Below, piece after piece: positions 16,775 to 25,947 of a stretch of DNA of 64,000 nucleotides. The stretch lies in NCBI GenBank assembly GCA_021740625.1, contig JAIOZK010000016.1, positions 27,862-91,861 on the forward strand. Reading direction: 5' to 3'. The notes beneath the pieces are model-generated. The model saw only the letters and a program-made list of their open reading frames with translations, ran no database searches and was not told the DNA's origin. Position 1 is the first letter of the stretch. Each line of letters opens with the position of its first letter. Position numbers and translations under genes: made by a program. This DNA comes from Bacteroidales bacterium. Lineage in GTDB: Bacteria > Bacteroidota > Bacteroidia > Bacteroidales > JAIOZK01.

Positions 16775-18745
16775 ATGAAACTGTCCATCGTAGTTGTCAA
16801 TTACAATGTTAAATACTTTCTGGAACAATGCCTGAACAGCGTCAAAAAGGCAATTCGGAATATTGACGCAGAGGTCATTGTGGTGGACAACAACTCTGTA
16901 GACGGCAGTGTAAAAATGCTCGCGGAAAAATTTCCTGAGGTCAGGTTGTTGGCCAACAATCAAAACACCGGCTTTTCCCGGGCCAACAACCAGGCGATCC
17001 GGCAAGCTTCCGGTGAATATATTTTGCTGCTGAACCCCGATACGGTTGTGGAAGATGATACCTTTGAAAAATGTCTTGCCTTCATGGATGATCACCCGGA
17101 TGCCGGCGGACTGGGCGTTAAAATGATCGATGGAAAAGGGAACTTTCTTCCGGAATCAAAAAGAGGGTTCCCCTCTCCTGCCACGGCCTTTTACAAGATA
17201 TTCGGACTATCAAAGCTTTTTCCGCATTCAAAAACCTTCAGCAAATATCACCTGGGCTACCTCGATAAAGATGAAATTCACGAGGTGGATGTGCTGGCCG
17301 GAGCATTTATGATGCTGCGCAAAAGTATTCTGGATAAGATCGGCTTGCTCGACGAAGCATTTTTCATGTATGGCGAAGACATCGATCTTTCCTATCGCAT
17401 CATGAAAGCAGGGTATAAGAATTATTATTTCCCCGAAACCAGGATCATACATTATAAAGGTGAGAGCACGAAGAAAAGTTCGGTGAACTACGTTTTCATC
17501 TTTTACAATGCCATGGTGATCTTTGCCAAAAAACATTTCTCCAGGAAAAATGCCCGTACATACACATTCCTGATCAACATGGCGATATGGTTCCGGGCCT
17601 CTATTGCTGTTATGAACAGGTTCTTTAAGCGCGCTTTTTTACCCATACTGGACTTCATCATCATTTTTATCGGTATTTTCCTGATCAAAAACTACTGGGA
17701 ACATGAAGTGATCTTTCCGGATGGCGGTCATTATCCCAACATTTTCAATTTTGTTGTATTGCCTGCCTACATCCTTACATGGATATTTTCAACTTATATT
17801 TCGGGAGGTTATGAAAAGCCCGTCAAACTTTTCAAAGTCATCCAGGGAATGAGCATTGGCACCATCATCATCCTGGTCTTTTACGCCCTCTTTCCCGAAA
17901 CCTGGCGATTTTCCAGGGCAATTATTTTGCTGGGCGCTGCCTGGGGGCTCATCTCCATGCTCGGGATCAGGCTGTTGTTAAGTGGATTGAAACTTAAGGG
18001 CTACAGGATCGGTGAACGTACGAACAAACGATTTCTGATCGTGGGTAAAAAAGATGAAGCGCAGCGTGTATCGCAACTATTACAAAAAACCAGGCTCACA
18101 CCCGGATTCATCGGGCTGGTTCATCCTTCCCTGCAGGAAAACAAAAACAATGGCTTCATTGGAAATATCAACCAGATCAAGGATATCATCACCATCTACA
18201 AAATTGATGAAGTGATCTTTTGCTCCAAAGATGTTCCTCCGCAAAAGATCATCGATAAAATGGCCGAGCTTCAAAACTACCAGGTCGATTACAAGATTGC
18301 TCCCGAAGACAGTCTTAGCATCATCGGGAGTAACTCTATCAATACTTCCGGTGATCTTTACATCATCGAGATCAATTCCATCGATAAACCCGAAAACCGA
18401 CGCAACAAAAGATTGTTTGACATGATTGTTTCGCTGACTTTCATTCCACTCTTGCCACTGTTTGTTTTTGTGGTTAAAAAACCTGCCGGCTTTGTCCGGA
18501 ATGTTTTCAGCGTGATCTTTGGCGCGCGATCCTGGGTAGGTTTTTACCCTATGCAAACCGATGCGAATCCAAGGTTACCCGAGATCAAAAAAGGCATCTT
18601 GCATCCTGCAGATGTTTTTAACCGGAAAGAGATCAACCAGGAAACCTATCAGAAACTCAATCTCATTTACGCTCGTGATTATAAAGTCTGGACCGACCTG
18701 AATATTATATGGAGGGGATACCAGGAGCTGGGGAGGAAGGTTTAG
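16775..18745 (+). CDS. GT2 glycosyltransferase fused to a degenerate sugar-phosphate transferase-like domain
   Basis: The 656-residue protein starts with a GT-A family 2 domain (about 1-260; SIVVVNYNV, the VVDNNSVDGS nucleotide-sugar loop, LLNPD). Several membrane helices follow (about 285-410). Next comes a Rossmann-like region as in WcaJ/WbaP proteins, and a C-terminal segment that begins NRRNKRLFDMIVS, the start of polyprenyl-phosphate sugar transferases. The catalytic Asp-Glu loop of those enzymes appears to be missing: the sequence runs directly to GARSWVGFYP, the counterpart of the S-L-V-G-P-R-P motif. So it probably transfers sugar through the GT2 domain only. Role in surface polysaccharide synthesis is inferred. 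Confidence 0.85.
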   Translation: MKLSIVVVNYNVKYFLEQCLNSVKKAIRNIDAEVIVVDNNSVDGSVKMLAEKFPEVRLLANNQNTGFSRANNQAIRQASGEYILLLNPDTVVEDDTFEKCLAFMDDHPDAGGLGVKMIDGKGNFLPESKRGFPSPATAFYKIFGLSKLFPHSKTFSKYHLGYLDKDEIHEVDVLAGAFMMLRKSILDKIGLLDEAFFMYGEDIDLSYRIMKAGYKNYYFPETRIIHYKGESTKKSSVNYVFIFYNAMVIFAKKHFSRKNARTYTFLINMAIWFRASIAVMNRFFKRAFLPILDFIIIFIGIFLIKNYWEHEVIFPDGGHYPNIFNFVVLPAYILTWIFSTYISGGYEKPVKLFKVIQGMSIGTIIILVFYALFPETWRFSRAIILLGAAWGLISMLGIRLLLSGLKLKGYRIGERTNKRFLIVGKKDEAQRVSQLLQKTRLTPGFIGLVHPSLQENKNNGFIGNINQIKDIITIYKIDEVIFCSKDVPPQKIIDKMAELQNYQVDYKIAPEDSLSIIGSNSINTSGDLYIIEINSIDKPENRRNKRLFDMIVSLTFIPLLPLFVFVVKKPAGFVRNVFSVIFGARSWVGFYPMQTDANPRLPEIKKGILHPADVFNRKEINQETYQKLNLIYARDYKVWTDLNIIWRGYQELGRKV

Positions 18746-19074
18746 GGGTTTTGGGGTTTGCATCTTTTAGCCTTTTTACTTTTTACTTTTACTTCCAGAA
18801 TGAACTACCCCAAGACAAGCCTGCTGGGTATCGAGATTAAATATTCGCTTGATTCGCACCACGGGGCGGAGAACCTGATTGCCGTCAGGTGAGTTATACC
18901 CCAGAGATTCCTTGACAGCACCTCCAATGAGCAGCTTCAGCACTCGCGAAAGCCCGGAATCCCTGCCTCGCCGGTAGACAAGGAGTTCGACTTTGTTTTT
19001 TTAGTTTGCTCACACTCCTGAAAACAACAGTCTCATTGAATTAATTCCTGCAATAAAATAAAAACCGATGATCT
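18746..19074. other. Gene-poor interval before the CRISPR-Cas locus
   Basis: No coding sequence is supported here. The stretch holds a 32-nt dispersed repeat (18801-18832) and a GC-richer block (about 18850-18990) that looks like the remains of a repetitive element. The boundary with the AT-richer CRISPR locus falls at about 19,000. Confidence 0.5.
18801..18832. repeat. Short dispersed repeat, copy 2
   Basis: It aligns without gaps to 14121-14152 over 32 nt, with conserved ends TGAA(C/T)TACCCC and GGTATC. The inner bases differ. The ends TACCC and GGGTA can pair, suggesting a palindromic intergenic element. Confidence 0.5.
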
Positions 19075-19105
19075 TTTGGCCTTCCAAAAAGAAAGCATAC
19101 CTTTA
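19075..19105 (+). promoter_or_regulatory. Promoter of the type III-A cas operon
   Basis: TTTG at 19075-19078 and TACCTTTA at 19098-19105 are separated by exactly 19 nt, the arrangement of the Bacteroidota -33/-7 promoter. It lies about 70 bp before cas6, which leaves a leader of about 60 nt. Confidence 0.65.
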
Positions 19106-19174
19106 TCATTACTAACAAAACTAAATTGATTCTAGCTCTTATTGCTCACATGATTTATCAATAAATTTATCAAG

Positions 19175-19876
19175 ATGAACCGTATTAAAGTCTTAAACAT
19201 TGAGTTTGAAAACGACATTTTTGCCTATGAACTGCCTGCATTCAGAGGAGCAATCGCTGAATCTGCGGGTAAGGATCATGTGTTATTTCACAATCATCAA
19301 AACAACAAATATTTATATCAATATCCATTAATACAATATAAGCGCATTGGTAAAAAGCCGGCAATAATTTGCATTGAAGATGGTATTGATGAGATACATC
19401 ATTTTTTTAGCAACAAACAAGAAGGACTGATTCTGGGAGAACGACACTATGAATTAAAAATCGCAAAATTGCATATGAACCAGTTTGTTATGCAGGTTTG
19501 GGATAAGAGTTTTCATTATAACTTATGGAATTGGCTTGCATTAAACCAGAAAAACTATTCAGAGTATAAAAACATTGAGTCTGAATTTGGAAAAATAGAA
19601 TTTCTGGAAAAGATCTTAACCGGAAACATTTTATCCTTTGCCAAAGGCATTGGCTGGCAACTGGATAAAGAACTGAAAGTACGTATTAAAGAGATAAAAC
19701 AAAAAAAAATCATAACTGTTAAAAACACAAAAAGGGAAGCATTATCGCTGGTCTTTACAAGCAATGCATTTTTACCCAACTATATTGGTCTGGGCAAAAA
19801 TGCGAGCTTGGGATTTGGGATGGTAAAAGAAATAACCTATGGAAAAAAATCAAATCATGGAGAACGACAATTATAA
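19175..19876 (+). CDS. cas6: CRISPR pre-crRNA endonuclease Cas6
   Basis: Cas6 cuts the pre-crRNA within each repeat to make crRNAs with an 8-nt 5' handle. The 233-residue protein has a two-part RAMP layout and ends with the glycine-rich loop IGLGKNASLGFGMVKE, the most conserved Cas6 feature. Sequence similarity elsewhere in the family is weak, so the call rests on this loop, the size and the position as first gene of the operon. A catalytic His cannot be assigned with confidence from the sequence alone. The 3' end overlaps cas10 by 38 bp. Confidence 0.85.
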   Translation: MNRIKVLNIEFENDIFAYELPAFRGAIAESAGKDHVLFHNHQNNKYLYQYPLIQYKRIGKKPAIICIEDGIDEIHHFFSNKQEGLILGERHYELKIAKLHMNQFVMQVWDKSFHYNLWNWLALNQKNYSEYKNIESEFGKIEFLEKILTGNILSFAKGIGWQLDKELKVRIKEIKQKKIITVKNTKREALSLVFTSNAFLPNYIGLGKNASLGFGMVKEITYGKKSNHGERQL

Positions 19877-22457
19877 AACCAACAGGCAAAAAATATACCT
19901 TGCAGCTTTGTTACATGATATTGGGAAGTTTTATCAACGTGCTGATGATAAAAATGCAAAAGAATCAAAGTTGCTTTCTGAGCAAACCAAAAAACTTGAG
20001 TCTATATATTGCCCCAAAAACAAAGGTTATTATTCACATAAACATGTATTGTGGACAGCACAGTTTTTTGAGGATTTTGAAAAGCAATTCCGCGCCTTAA
20101 CCAATAATGATGATAAAGAAACTTCTGTTTTTAAACTTGCCACATCACATCACAATCCCGATGAAAACGCTTTACCTGAACTAATCATTCAACGTGCGGA
20201 TTGGTATTCATCGGGAGTAGACAGAAGCTCCGATGAGTATAGCATCCAGGACGGCCTTAAAGAAAATGACCGCGAAGCTTTCAAGAAAAAAAGACTGTTG
20301 TCGGTTTTTGAAGGTTTGGCAAACAACAAACAGGATTTTGAATATGCACTGCCTGTTGAGGCACTCAGCTTGAAAACAGATTTTTTTCCAAAAAGAATTA
20401 ATGAATTTACTTCGGTTCCCGATTATAAAAGCCTATGGGAAAGATTTATTAAAGATTTCAAAATCATCCAGACTGTTAACTACAGAGTCTTTGCTGAAAC
20501 CACTCTAAACCTGCTTAAGAAATATACCGTTAACATTCCGAGCAGTACAATGCACCTGCCGGATGTTTCACTTTATGATCATTTAAAAACATCAGCCGGT
20601 TTTGCAGTCTGTCTGCTGGATTACCTTGAACAAGAGGATGTGCAGAATAAAAGTCTGGCAGGTATAAAAAATAAAAATCCTTTTATACTGATCGGCGGAG
20701 ACTTATCCGGGATTCAGGACTTTATCTATGATGTGATCTCGAAAAACGCTGCAAAAAATCTAAAGGGCAGGTCTTTTTATATTCAACTCTTAACTGAAAG
20801 CATTACTCATAAAATCCTTCATGAACTAAAACTCTTTAAAGCAAATCTGATATATGATGCGGGAGGTAATTTCTATATTCTCGCCCCTAATACTGAGGAG
20901 GTGAAAACAAAGCTTTCCTCGCTTAAAGAAGATTTTATAAATATGATTTTTAATGCTCATGGCAGTTCAATCTATCTGGCCATCGACCACATAGCTTTTG
21001 GGGAGCAGGAAATTCTAAAGGGGGGTGTAGCAACTGTATGGGAGAAACTTCAGTACAAGCTTGATATTTCAAAGAACCAAAAGTATAAGTCAAAGATTGC
21101 CGATGATTTCAATTCTTTCTTCTCACCTGCTGAAATTGGCGGAAAGCAAATCCGGGACGTAATAACGGGCGAAGAAATTTCAGATAGTGAAATTCAGGAA
21201 AATGAAGTCAAATATCTGGACACTGATAATAAAGACCCTATAAAGCTTGCAACTTTCAAACAAATAGAATTAGGCAAGCAACTACGGCAATCAGACTTCA
21301 GGGTGAAATCCAATGAACCACTCAATTACTGGAGCGGAGAGCACGAACACAACCCTGCCGGACTTGGCGTTTATTATTATTTTCTTTCAAAGAGTGGGCT
21401 TGAGAAGTATGCATCTGAACTAAAATCTTCGGCTGACAATGTCGAGCTCATTTCGATCAATGATTCTCTTTCAGAAACAGAGGGCGAGATCGAATTCATC
21501 CATAGCCTAAAAGGCCTGAACAATATTTACAGCTTTGATTTTTATGGTGGCAACAAATTTCCGTCATATGAAGAAACTGAAGTGGATGAGGATGGAGTTG
21601 AACACCTGACCGGTGAGCCTAAAACCTTTGATAAACTATGTGGAAATGAAGGATTCAGAAGACTGGGTGTTCTCAGAATGGATGTTGATAACCTGGGAGA
21701 CCTCTTTGCAAAAGGCTTCAAAAACAGGCATAGAACCTTTTCCCGTTTGTTGGCACTCAGCCGTAACCTGGATTACTTTTTTAAAGGTTACCTGAATACA
21801 ATATGGAAACAGGAAAAGTATAAAAATGAAAGCATTATCCTGTATTCCGGTGGCGACGATTTGTTTATTGTCGGAAGATGGAACAAACTAATTGATATGG
21901 CTAAGGAAATCAAGCAGAATTTTGCTGCATTTACTTGCCATAACAGCAAGCTGAGCATTTCAGGAGGGATGGCAATTGTTGGCCCCAAATATCCAATCTT
22001 AAAAGGAGCTGATCAGGCAGCAGAAGCTGAACACCAGGCGAAACAATATGAAAATAATGATGCAAATAAAAATGCATTTTACTTTTTCAACAATGCCTTC
22101 AACTGGGAAATCGAATATCATGCGCTGGAAGAGCTGAAAAATCTAATTGTAAAATACACCAATGAAGAAACCGGTCTGCCGGGCGCTTTCATTGGAAACG
22201 TTCAAAAGTTTGCAGCGAACCGTCAGTTGCAAATCAATAAGCAAAGAAATGAAAGCTGGCAATGGCAAATGGCATATTCACTTTCGAGAATGGCTAAAAG
22301 GATAAAGAGTGACGAGATTAAGCAATTTGTAAACCGTATTAAAAATGATGTGTTCGCCAACTACTGGGAAGGGAAATCGCATCATTTTAAATATGAAACA
22401 ATTGAAATATTGAATGTGGCTGCAAGATGGGCTGAATTTGAAATTCGAACTAAATGA
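19839..22457 (+). CDS. cas10: Type III-A CRISPR Cas10/Csm1 with HD nuclease and cyclase palm
   Basis: This is the large subunit of the Csm complex. It cuts single-stranded DNA and makes cyclic oligoadenylates when the complex binds target RNA. The HD motif is at H26-D27 (LLHDIGK), followed by SHHNPDE and a late ADWYSSGVDR segment as in Csm1. The first palm has GGDLSGIQDFIY. The second palm keeps the cyclase motif GGDD at residues 671-674 (YSGGDDLFIVG). Both activities therefore look intact. An alternative ATG at 19857 would shorten it by six residues and fits family N-termini slightly better. csm2 follows after 30 bp. Confidence 0.96.
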   Translation: MEKNQIMENDNYKTNRQKIYLAALLHDIGKFYQRADDKNAKESKLLSEQTKKLESIYCPKNKGYYSHKHVLWTAQFFEDFEKQFRALTNNDDKETSVFKLATSHHNPDENALPELIIQRADWYSSGVDRSSDEYSIQDGLKENDREAFKKKRLLSVFEGLANNKQDFEYALPVEALSLKTDFFPKRINEFTSVPDYKSLWERFIKDFKIIQTVNYRVFAETTLNLLKKYTVNIPSSTMHLPDVSLYDHLKTSAGFAVCLLDYLEQEDVQNKSLAGIKNKNPFILIGGDLSGIQDFIYDVISKNAAKNLKGRSFYIQLLTESITHKILHELKLFKANLIYDAGGNFYILAPNTEEVKTKLSSLKEDFINMIFNAHGSSIYLAIDHIAFGEQEILKGGVATVWEKLQYKLDISKNQKYKSKIADDFNSFFSPAEIGGKQIRDVITGEEISDSEIQENEVKYLDTDNKDPIKLATFKQIELGKQLRQSDFRVKSNEPLNYWSGEHEHNPAGLGVYYYFLSKSGLEKYASELKSSADNVELISINDSLSETEGEIEFIHSLKGLNNIYSFDFYGGNKFPSYEETEVDEDGVEHLTGEPKTFDKLCGNEGFRRLGVLRMDVDNLGDLFAKGFKNRHRTFSRLLALSRNLDYFFKGYLNTIWKQEKYKNESIILYSGGDDLFIVGRWNKLIDMAKEIKQNFAAFTCHNSKLSISGGMAIVGPKYPILKGADQAAEAEHQAKQYENNDANKNAFYFFNNAFNWEIEYHALEELKNLIVKYTNEETGLPGAFIGNVQKFAANRQLQINKQRNESWQWQMAYSLSRMAKRIKSDEIKQFVNRIKNDVFANYWEGKSHHFKYETIEILNVAARWAEFEIRTK

Positions 22458-22487
22458 TAATCAAGATATAAATCAAATATATAAATC

Positions 22488-22901
22488 ATGACAAACGGAA
22501 ACATAAAATTTCAGAAAGGTAGAAAACACGGCCCTCCTGAAAACTGGGCGGCAAAGTTTGATACCAGTTGGATCACCGACAAAATCACAAAAGACACAGT
22601 TAAATTTTGTGATGAGTTTGGTGGACACCTTAAGCGACAATACTTAACTACATCTCAGATCAGAAATGTATATGGAGAACTTAAGCGCATACAAATGAGA
22701 GGCTTTGAAAATGAAAAAACATCTTTTATCCTTTTGAAACCTAAAATGGCATATTCAGTAGCCAGGGACAGGAAACTTGAAGACCTGAAAAGGGTTTTCG
22801 ACAAAGCATATGATTCAGTTGAAAAGGCTGAGCATTTCGAAAATTTAATGGACTTTATGGAAGCATTATTGGCTTTTCATAAATCACATGGTGGTAAATA
22901 A
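22488..22901 (+). CDS. csm2: Type III-A CRISPR small subunit Csm2
   Basis: A 137-residue, largely helical protein, the small subunit that lines the crRNA-target duplex in the Csm complex. The segment LTTSQIRNVYGELKRIQ followed by LLKPKMAYSVAR is diagnostic for Csm2. Position between cas10 and csm3 fits the standard III-A order. Confidence 0.93.
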   Translation: MTNGNIKFQKGRKHGPPENWAAKFDTSWITDKITKDTVKFCDEFGGHLKRQYLTTSQIRNVYGELKRIQMRGFENEKTSFILLKPKMAYSVARDRKLEDLKRVFDKAYDSVEKAEHFENLMDFMEALLAFHKSHGGK

Positions 22902-22918
22902 TACAAAAACGATATATC

Positions 22919-23629
22919 ATGGAACAGTTAGTAAAAAAGATATTCATAGAAGGAGAAATAAAACTTCTTACCGGTACTCATATCGGAGGAACCAATTCAG
23001 CAATGGGAATTGGAGGGCCCGATTCTACTGTAGTTAGAAATCCCATTGATAACAAACCTTATATACCCGGAAGCTCCCTCAAAGGAAAAATGCGCGCTCT
23101 TATTGAAATATCGGACGGAACCATTGGGAGCTCAGGTATGAAAGATATTAAAAATGTAGCTTCGGATGATCCCGATTCCAATTCGGGAAAATTGTTTGGC
23201 ACTGCTACCAATGATTTGAAACAGCGTCCTTCAAAACTGATCGTGCGGGATGCAGAAATACTTTCTGACGATAAGGATTTTGTAAATACTGATCTTCCTT
23301 ATACCGAAAGCAAAACCGAGGTTGTTATCGATCGTATCACTGCCAAAGCAAATCCCAGACAAATTGAGCGTGTTCCGGCCGGTGCCAGGTTTAAGCTGAA
23401 TATGGTACTGAATGTGTTTAATTCCGATCAAAAAGAAGAACAGCTTAATACTCTTTTCAGAGGTTTTAAACTGCTGGAGAACGATTATCTGGGAGGTAAC
23501 GGCTCCAGGGGCTACGGACAGGTTAAGTTTCAGATAGACAAGGTTACCGAAAAGGAAATAAGCAAACTTATTGATAAAGATGATCAGGGTTTAGACCTGA
23601 CCGATGAATGGAAATCCAAGCTTGATTGA
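22919..23629 (+). CDS. csm3: Type III-A CRISPR backbone RAMP and target-RNA slicer Csm3
   Basis: Csm3 forms the repeated backbone of the complex and cuts bound target RNA every 6 nt. The 236-residue protein has GTHIGG, then GPDSTVVRNP, where D35 aligns with the catalytic Asp (D33) of the Streptococcus thermophilus protein, then IPGSSLKGKMRAL. Late motifs are VIDRITAKA and GGNGSRGYGQV. Slicing should be active. The stop overlaps the region just upstream of csm4 by 2 bp spacing. Confidence 0.96.
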   Translation: MEQLVKKIFIEGEIKLLTGTHIGGTNSAMGIGGPDSTVVRNPIDNKPYIPGSSLKGKMRALIEISDGTIGSSGMKDIKNVASDDPDSNSGKLFGTATNDLKQRPSKLIVRDAEILSDDKDFVNTDLPYTESKTEVVIDRITAKANPRQIERVPAGARFKLNMVLNVFNSDQKEEQLNTLFRGFKLLENDYLGGNGSRGYGQVKFQIDKVTEKEISKLIDKDDQGLDLTDEWKSKLD

Positions 23630-23631
23630 TT

Positions 23632-24639
23632 ATGGCTGCAAAAAGTTTTGATATAGTAAAGCTGTCCTTTACATCTCCTTTACATTTGAGTCGGGGCAAA
23701 ACAGATTATTACGACCGATCGGAAACTGTTTTGCATTCCGATACCATCAAATCTGTGATATTTATTGGTGCAAAGCAGTTGTATAGAGAAATAATCAACA
23801 GGGATTTTCTGGAGTCTTTTCTCATAAGTTCGGCTTATTTTTTTAACAGAGATGAATATTTTTTACCAAAACCATTGGTAAATTTCAATATTAATATCCA
23901 GAATATAGAAGAGGGACCGGCTAAATATAAAAGGATTAAAAGATTGAAATATCTGAGCAAGGCCTATTTTGAAAAAGTTATGAATGATGTTGATATTGGA
24001 ATTGAAAATGACCAGTTTTCTTCCAATGGAAGTTTGTTAAGCATACATAGAAATCCTGAAACGTTTTACAGCTCTGTTTTACAACAAAGAGTCGCAAAGC
24101 CTTCGGGTGAAGGCGAACAACCCCGTCCCTATTATGTGGATCGTTTGTTTTTCAAGAAGGATGCAGGCATGTACTTTCTGGTGGAGACGGAAAATAACGA
24201 CACAAAGCAGATGATTAAAAATGGACTTAAGCTAATGGAAAGCGAAGGTTTGGGGACTGATCGAAATGTCGGAAACGGTCAATTCCAGATGGAATATATC
24301 GATAAGGGATTTGAAGTTGAGCTTCCTGAAAAAGCTGATGCTTCAACCCTATTGTCACTTTATCTTCCAAAACAGGAAGAGATCAAAGAAAGTACACTCA
24401 ACAAAAGCAGCTATCAATTGCTTAAAAGGGGTGGATATATCAGTAACGCGGAAGACTTACAGTTTGTGACTTTCAGGAAAAAGTCAATCTACATGTTTGC
24501 CGAGGGTTCTGTTATTGGAACAAAAAACATAAAAGGCAATATTGCGGATCTTAAGCCTGAAACAGTCCAGGGTTTAAACCACCCGGTTTATCGCGACGGA
24601 CAGGCGTTGGCCATCCCGATAAGGTTACCCGGTGCATAA
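23632..24639 (+). CDS. csm4: Type III-A CRISPR RAMP Csm4
   Basis: Csm4 holds the 5' handle of the crRNA next to Cas10. The 335-residue protein starts MAAKSFDIVKLSFTSPLHLSRG, the standard first RAMP strand and glycine loop, has a central H-S-D-T-I-K-S motif in the first repeat, and a G-L-G-T-D-R-N-V-G-N-G-Q glycine-rich loop in the middle. The ATG at 23632, 2 bp after the csm3 stop, is chosen over an in-frame TTG two codons earlier. Confidence 0.92.
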   Translation: MAAKSFDIVKLSFTSPLHLSRGKTDYYDRSETVLHSDTIKSVIFIGAKQLYREIINRDFLESFLISSAYFFNRDEYFLPKPLVNFNINIQNIEEGPAKYKRIKRLKYLSKAYFEKVMNDVDIGIENDQFSSNGSLLSIHRNPETFYSSVLQQRVAKPSGEGEQPRPYYVDRLFFKKDAGMYFLVETENNDTKQMIKNGLKLMESEGLGTDRNVGNGQFQMEYIDKGFEVELPEKADASTLLSLYLPKQEEIKESTLNKSSYQLLKRGGYISNAEDLQFVTFRKKSIYMFAEGSVIGTKNIKGNIADLKPETVQGLNHPVYRDGQALAIPIRLPGA

Positions 24640-24677
24640 TGAAAATCTGAATTGATCAAATTAAAAACGACAAACTC

Positions 24678-25823
24678 ATGGCGAATGTTAAAGCATTATT
24701 ATTGTCACCTGTTCATATCGGAAGTGGAATTGAGCTGCAACAGAATATAGAGTTTCTTATCCACGATCAACGGCTGGCGGTGGTTGATGATAAAAAAGTC
24801 CTTGAGGTCATTGGTGAAGATAACATCAGTCAGTGGATAAGCTATATCAACAAGCGCGAAAACCTGATGGAGTTGTTAAAGCAGAGAAAGCCTGATGTCA
24901 CAATTTCAGATGTGGCAGACAGAGAAATGGATGTATACGGAACCAGGCTGATGAACAAAAAAACTTTAAAGGAACAATTGCATAATGGACAGGGATTTCC
25001 AATGATACCAGGTTCCTCGATTAAGGGCGCCATCAGGACTGCCATAATTACACACCTGGTAAATAAGCATACAAAAACTGTTAAAAACATCATCTCAGAA
25101 TACAAAAACCTCAATGCTTCAAAAAACCCTGGTTGGAGATGGCAATTGAGAGACTTTCAAAAAGTTGAGGAAAGAATCCTTAATATGCTTTTGAGCGGTT
25201 CGAACCGCACAGACCCCAATAGAAACGCAATGCGTTTCCTGCAAGTGACCGATGCCAGCTTTAATTTTAACACCATTGCCAGCAATGTATTATTACTCAA
25301 TCTTACATGGCGGGGATGGGACTTTAAAGGTGGTTCGGATCAACTGGTAGAATTCATTGGGCAAGACAGCGAAAGCAGATTCAGGATTTCAATCAACCAT
25401 GATCTGCTTGGAAAAAACCATTTGAAAACAGATACTGCTTTCCTCGAATCCCTGGAAAAGTTGTTTGAGATTATAAACGAACACAATAAAATGTTAATCA
25501 ATGAGGAAATTAACATGTGGAAAGATGAGGCGGGCTTTCCCGGGCAGCTTGAAATTTACCTGGATATCCTTAATGAAATAAAACAAACTGCTTTATCTCT
25601 TAATAAGAATGAAGCCATATTAAGGCTAGGGGGACATACCGGCTGGAATAGTATAAGCGGTGCTTGGGCAAAAAATAACAAAGAATTGTTCGATGATTAT
25701 GAATGGGAAATTTTGAAAAAATCTCTTAATAAAGGAAGAAATGTGGATTATTTTCCAAAAACAAGAAAAATTGAAGAAGAAGGCGATGTTTTTGGTTACA
25801 TCAAACTCAGTTTAGAAAATTGA
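24678..25823 (+). CDS. csm5: Type III-A CRISPR RAMP Csm5
   Basis: Csm5 caps the 3' end of the crRNA in the Csm filament and helps its maturation. The 381-residue protein has the N-terminal LSPVHIGSG strand-loop and the RAMP motif IPGSSIKGAIRTAI at about residues 114-127. It ends 124 bp before the DUF4143 ATPase gene; that gap holds two palindromic operators and marks the end of the interference module. Confidence 0.93.
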   Translation: MANVKALLLSPVHIGSGIELQQNIEFLIHDQRLAVVDDKKVLEVIGEDNISQWISYINKRENLMELLKQRKPDVTISDVADREMDVYGTRLMNKKTLKEQLHNGQGFPMIPGSSIKGAIRTAIITHLVNKHTKTVKNIISEYKNLNASKNPGWRWQLRDFQKVEERILNMLLSGSNRTDPNRNAMRFLQVTDASFNFNTIASNVLLLNLTWRGWDFKGGSDQLVEFIGQDSESRFRISINHDLLGKNHLKTDTAFLESLEKLFEIINEHNKMLINEEINMWKDEAGFPGQLEIYLDILNEIKQTALSLNKNEAILRLGGHTGWNSISGAWAKNNKELFDDYEWEILKKSLNKGRNVDYFPKTRKIEEEGDVFGYIKLSLEN

Positions 25824-25864
25824 TATTTGTTTTTGCAAATGTTTTCTTTGCTATCAATCCTAAT

Positions 25865-25887
25865 AATCACTTTTACAGAAGTGATTT
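25865..25887. promoter_or_regulatory. Palindromic operator 1 upstream of the DUF4143 ATPase
   Basis: Arms AATCACTT and AAGTGATT are perfectly complementary around a 6-nt centre. A near-identical palindrome lies 33 bp downstream. The pair looks like a double operator, probably bound by a dimeric regulator. Confidence 0.6.
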
Positions 25888-25897
25888 TTAGCATTTT

Positions 25898-25931
25898 TTT
25901 CACTTTTACAAAAGTGATTTTGCTATCTTTA
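25898..25931. promoter_or_regulatory. Palindromic operator 2 and -7 element of the DUF4143 ATPase
   Basis: TCACTTTT-AC-AAAAGTGA (25900-25917) is a perfect 8-bp inverted repeat with a 2-nt centre. It is followed at 25924-25931 by TATCTTTA, a -7 promoter match, 17 bp before the ATG. A protein bound here would block this promoter. Confidence 0.6.
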
Positions 25932-25947
25932 CAAAAAATAGCTCAGA

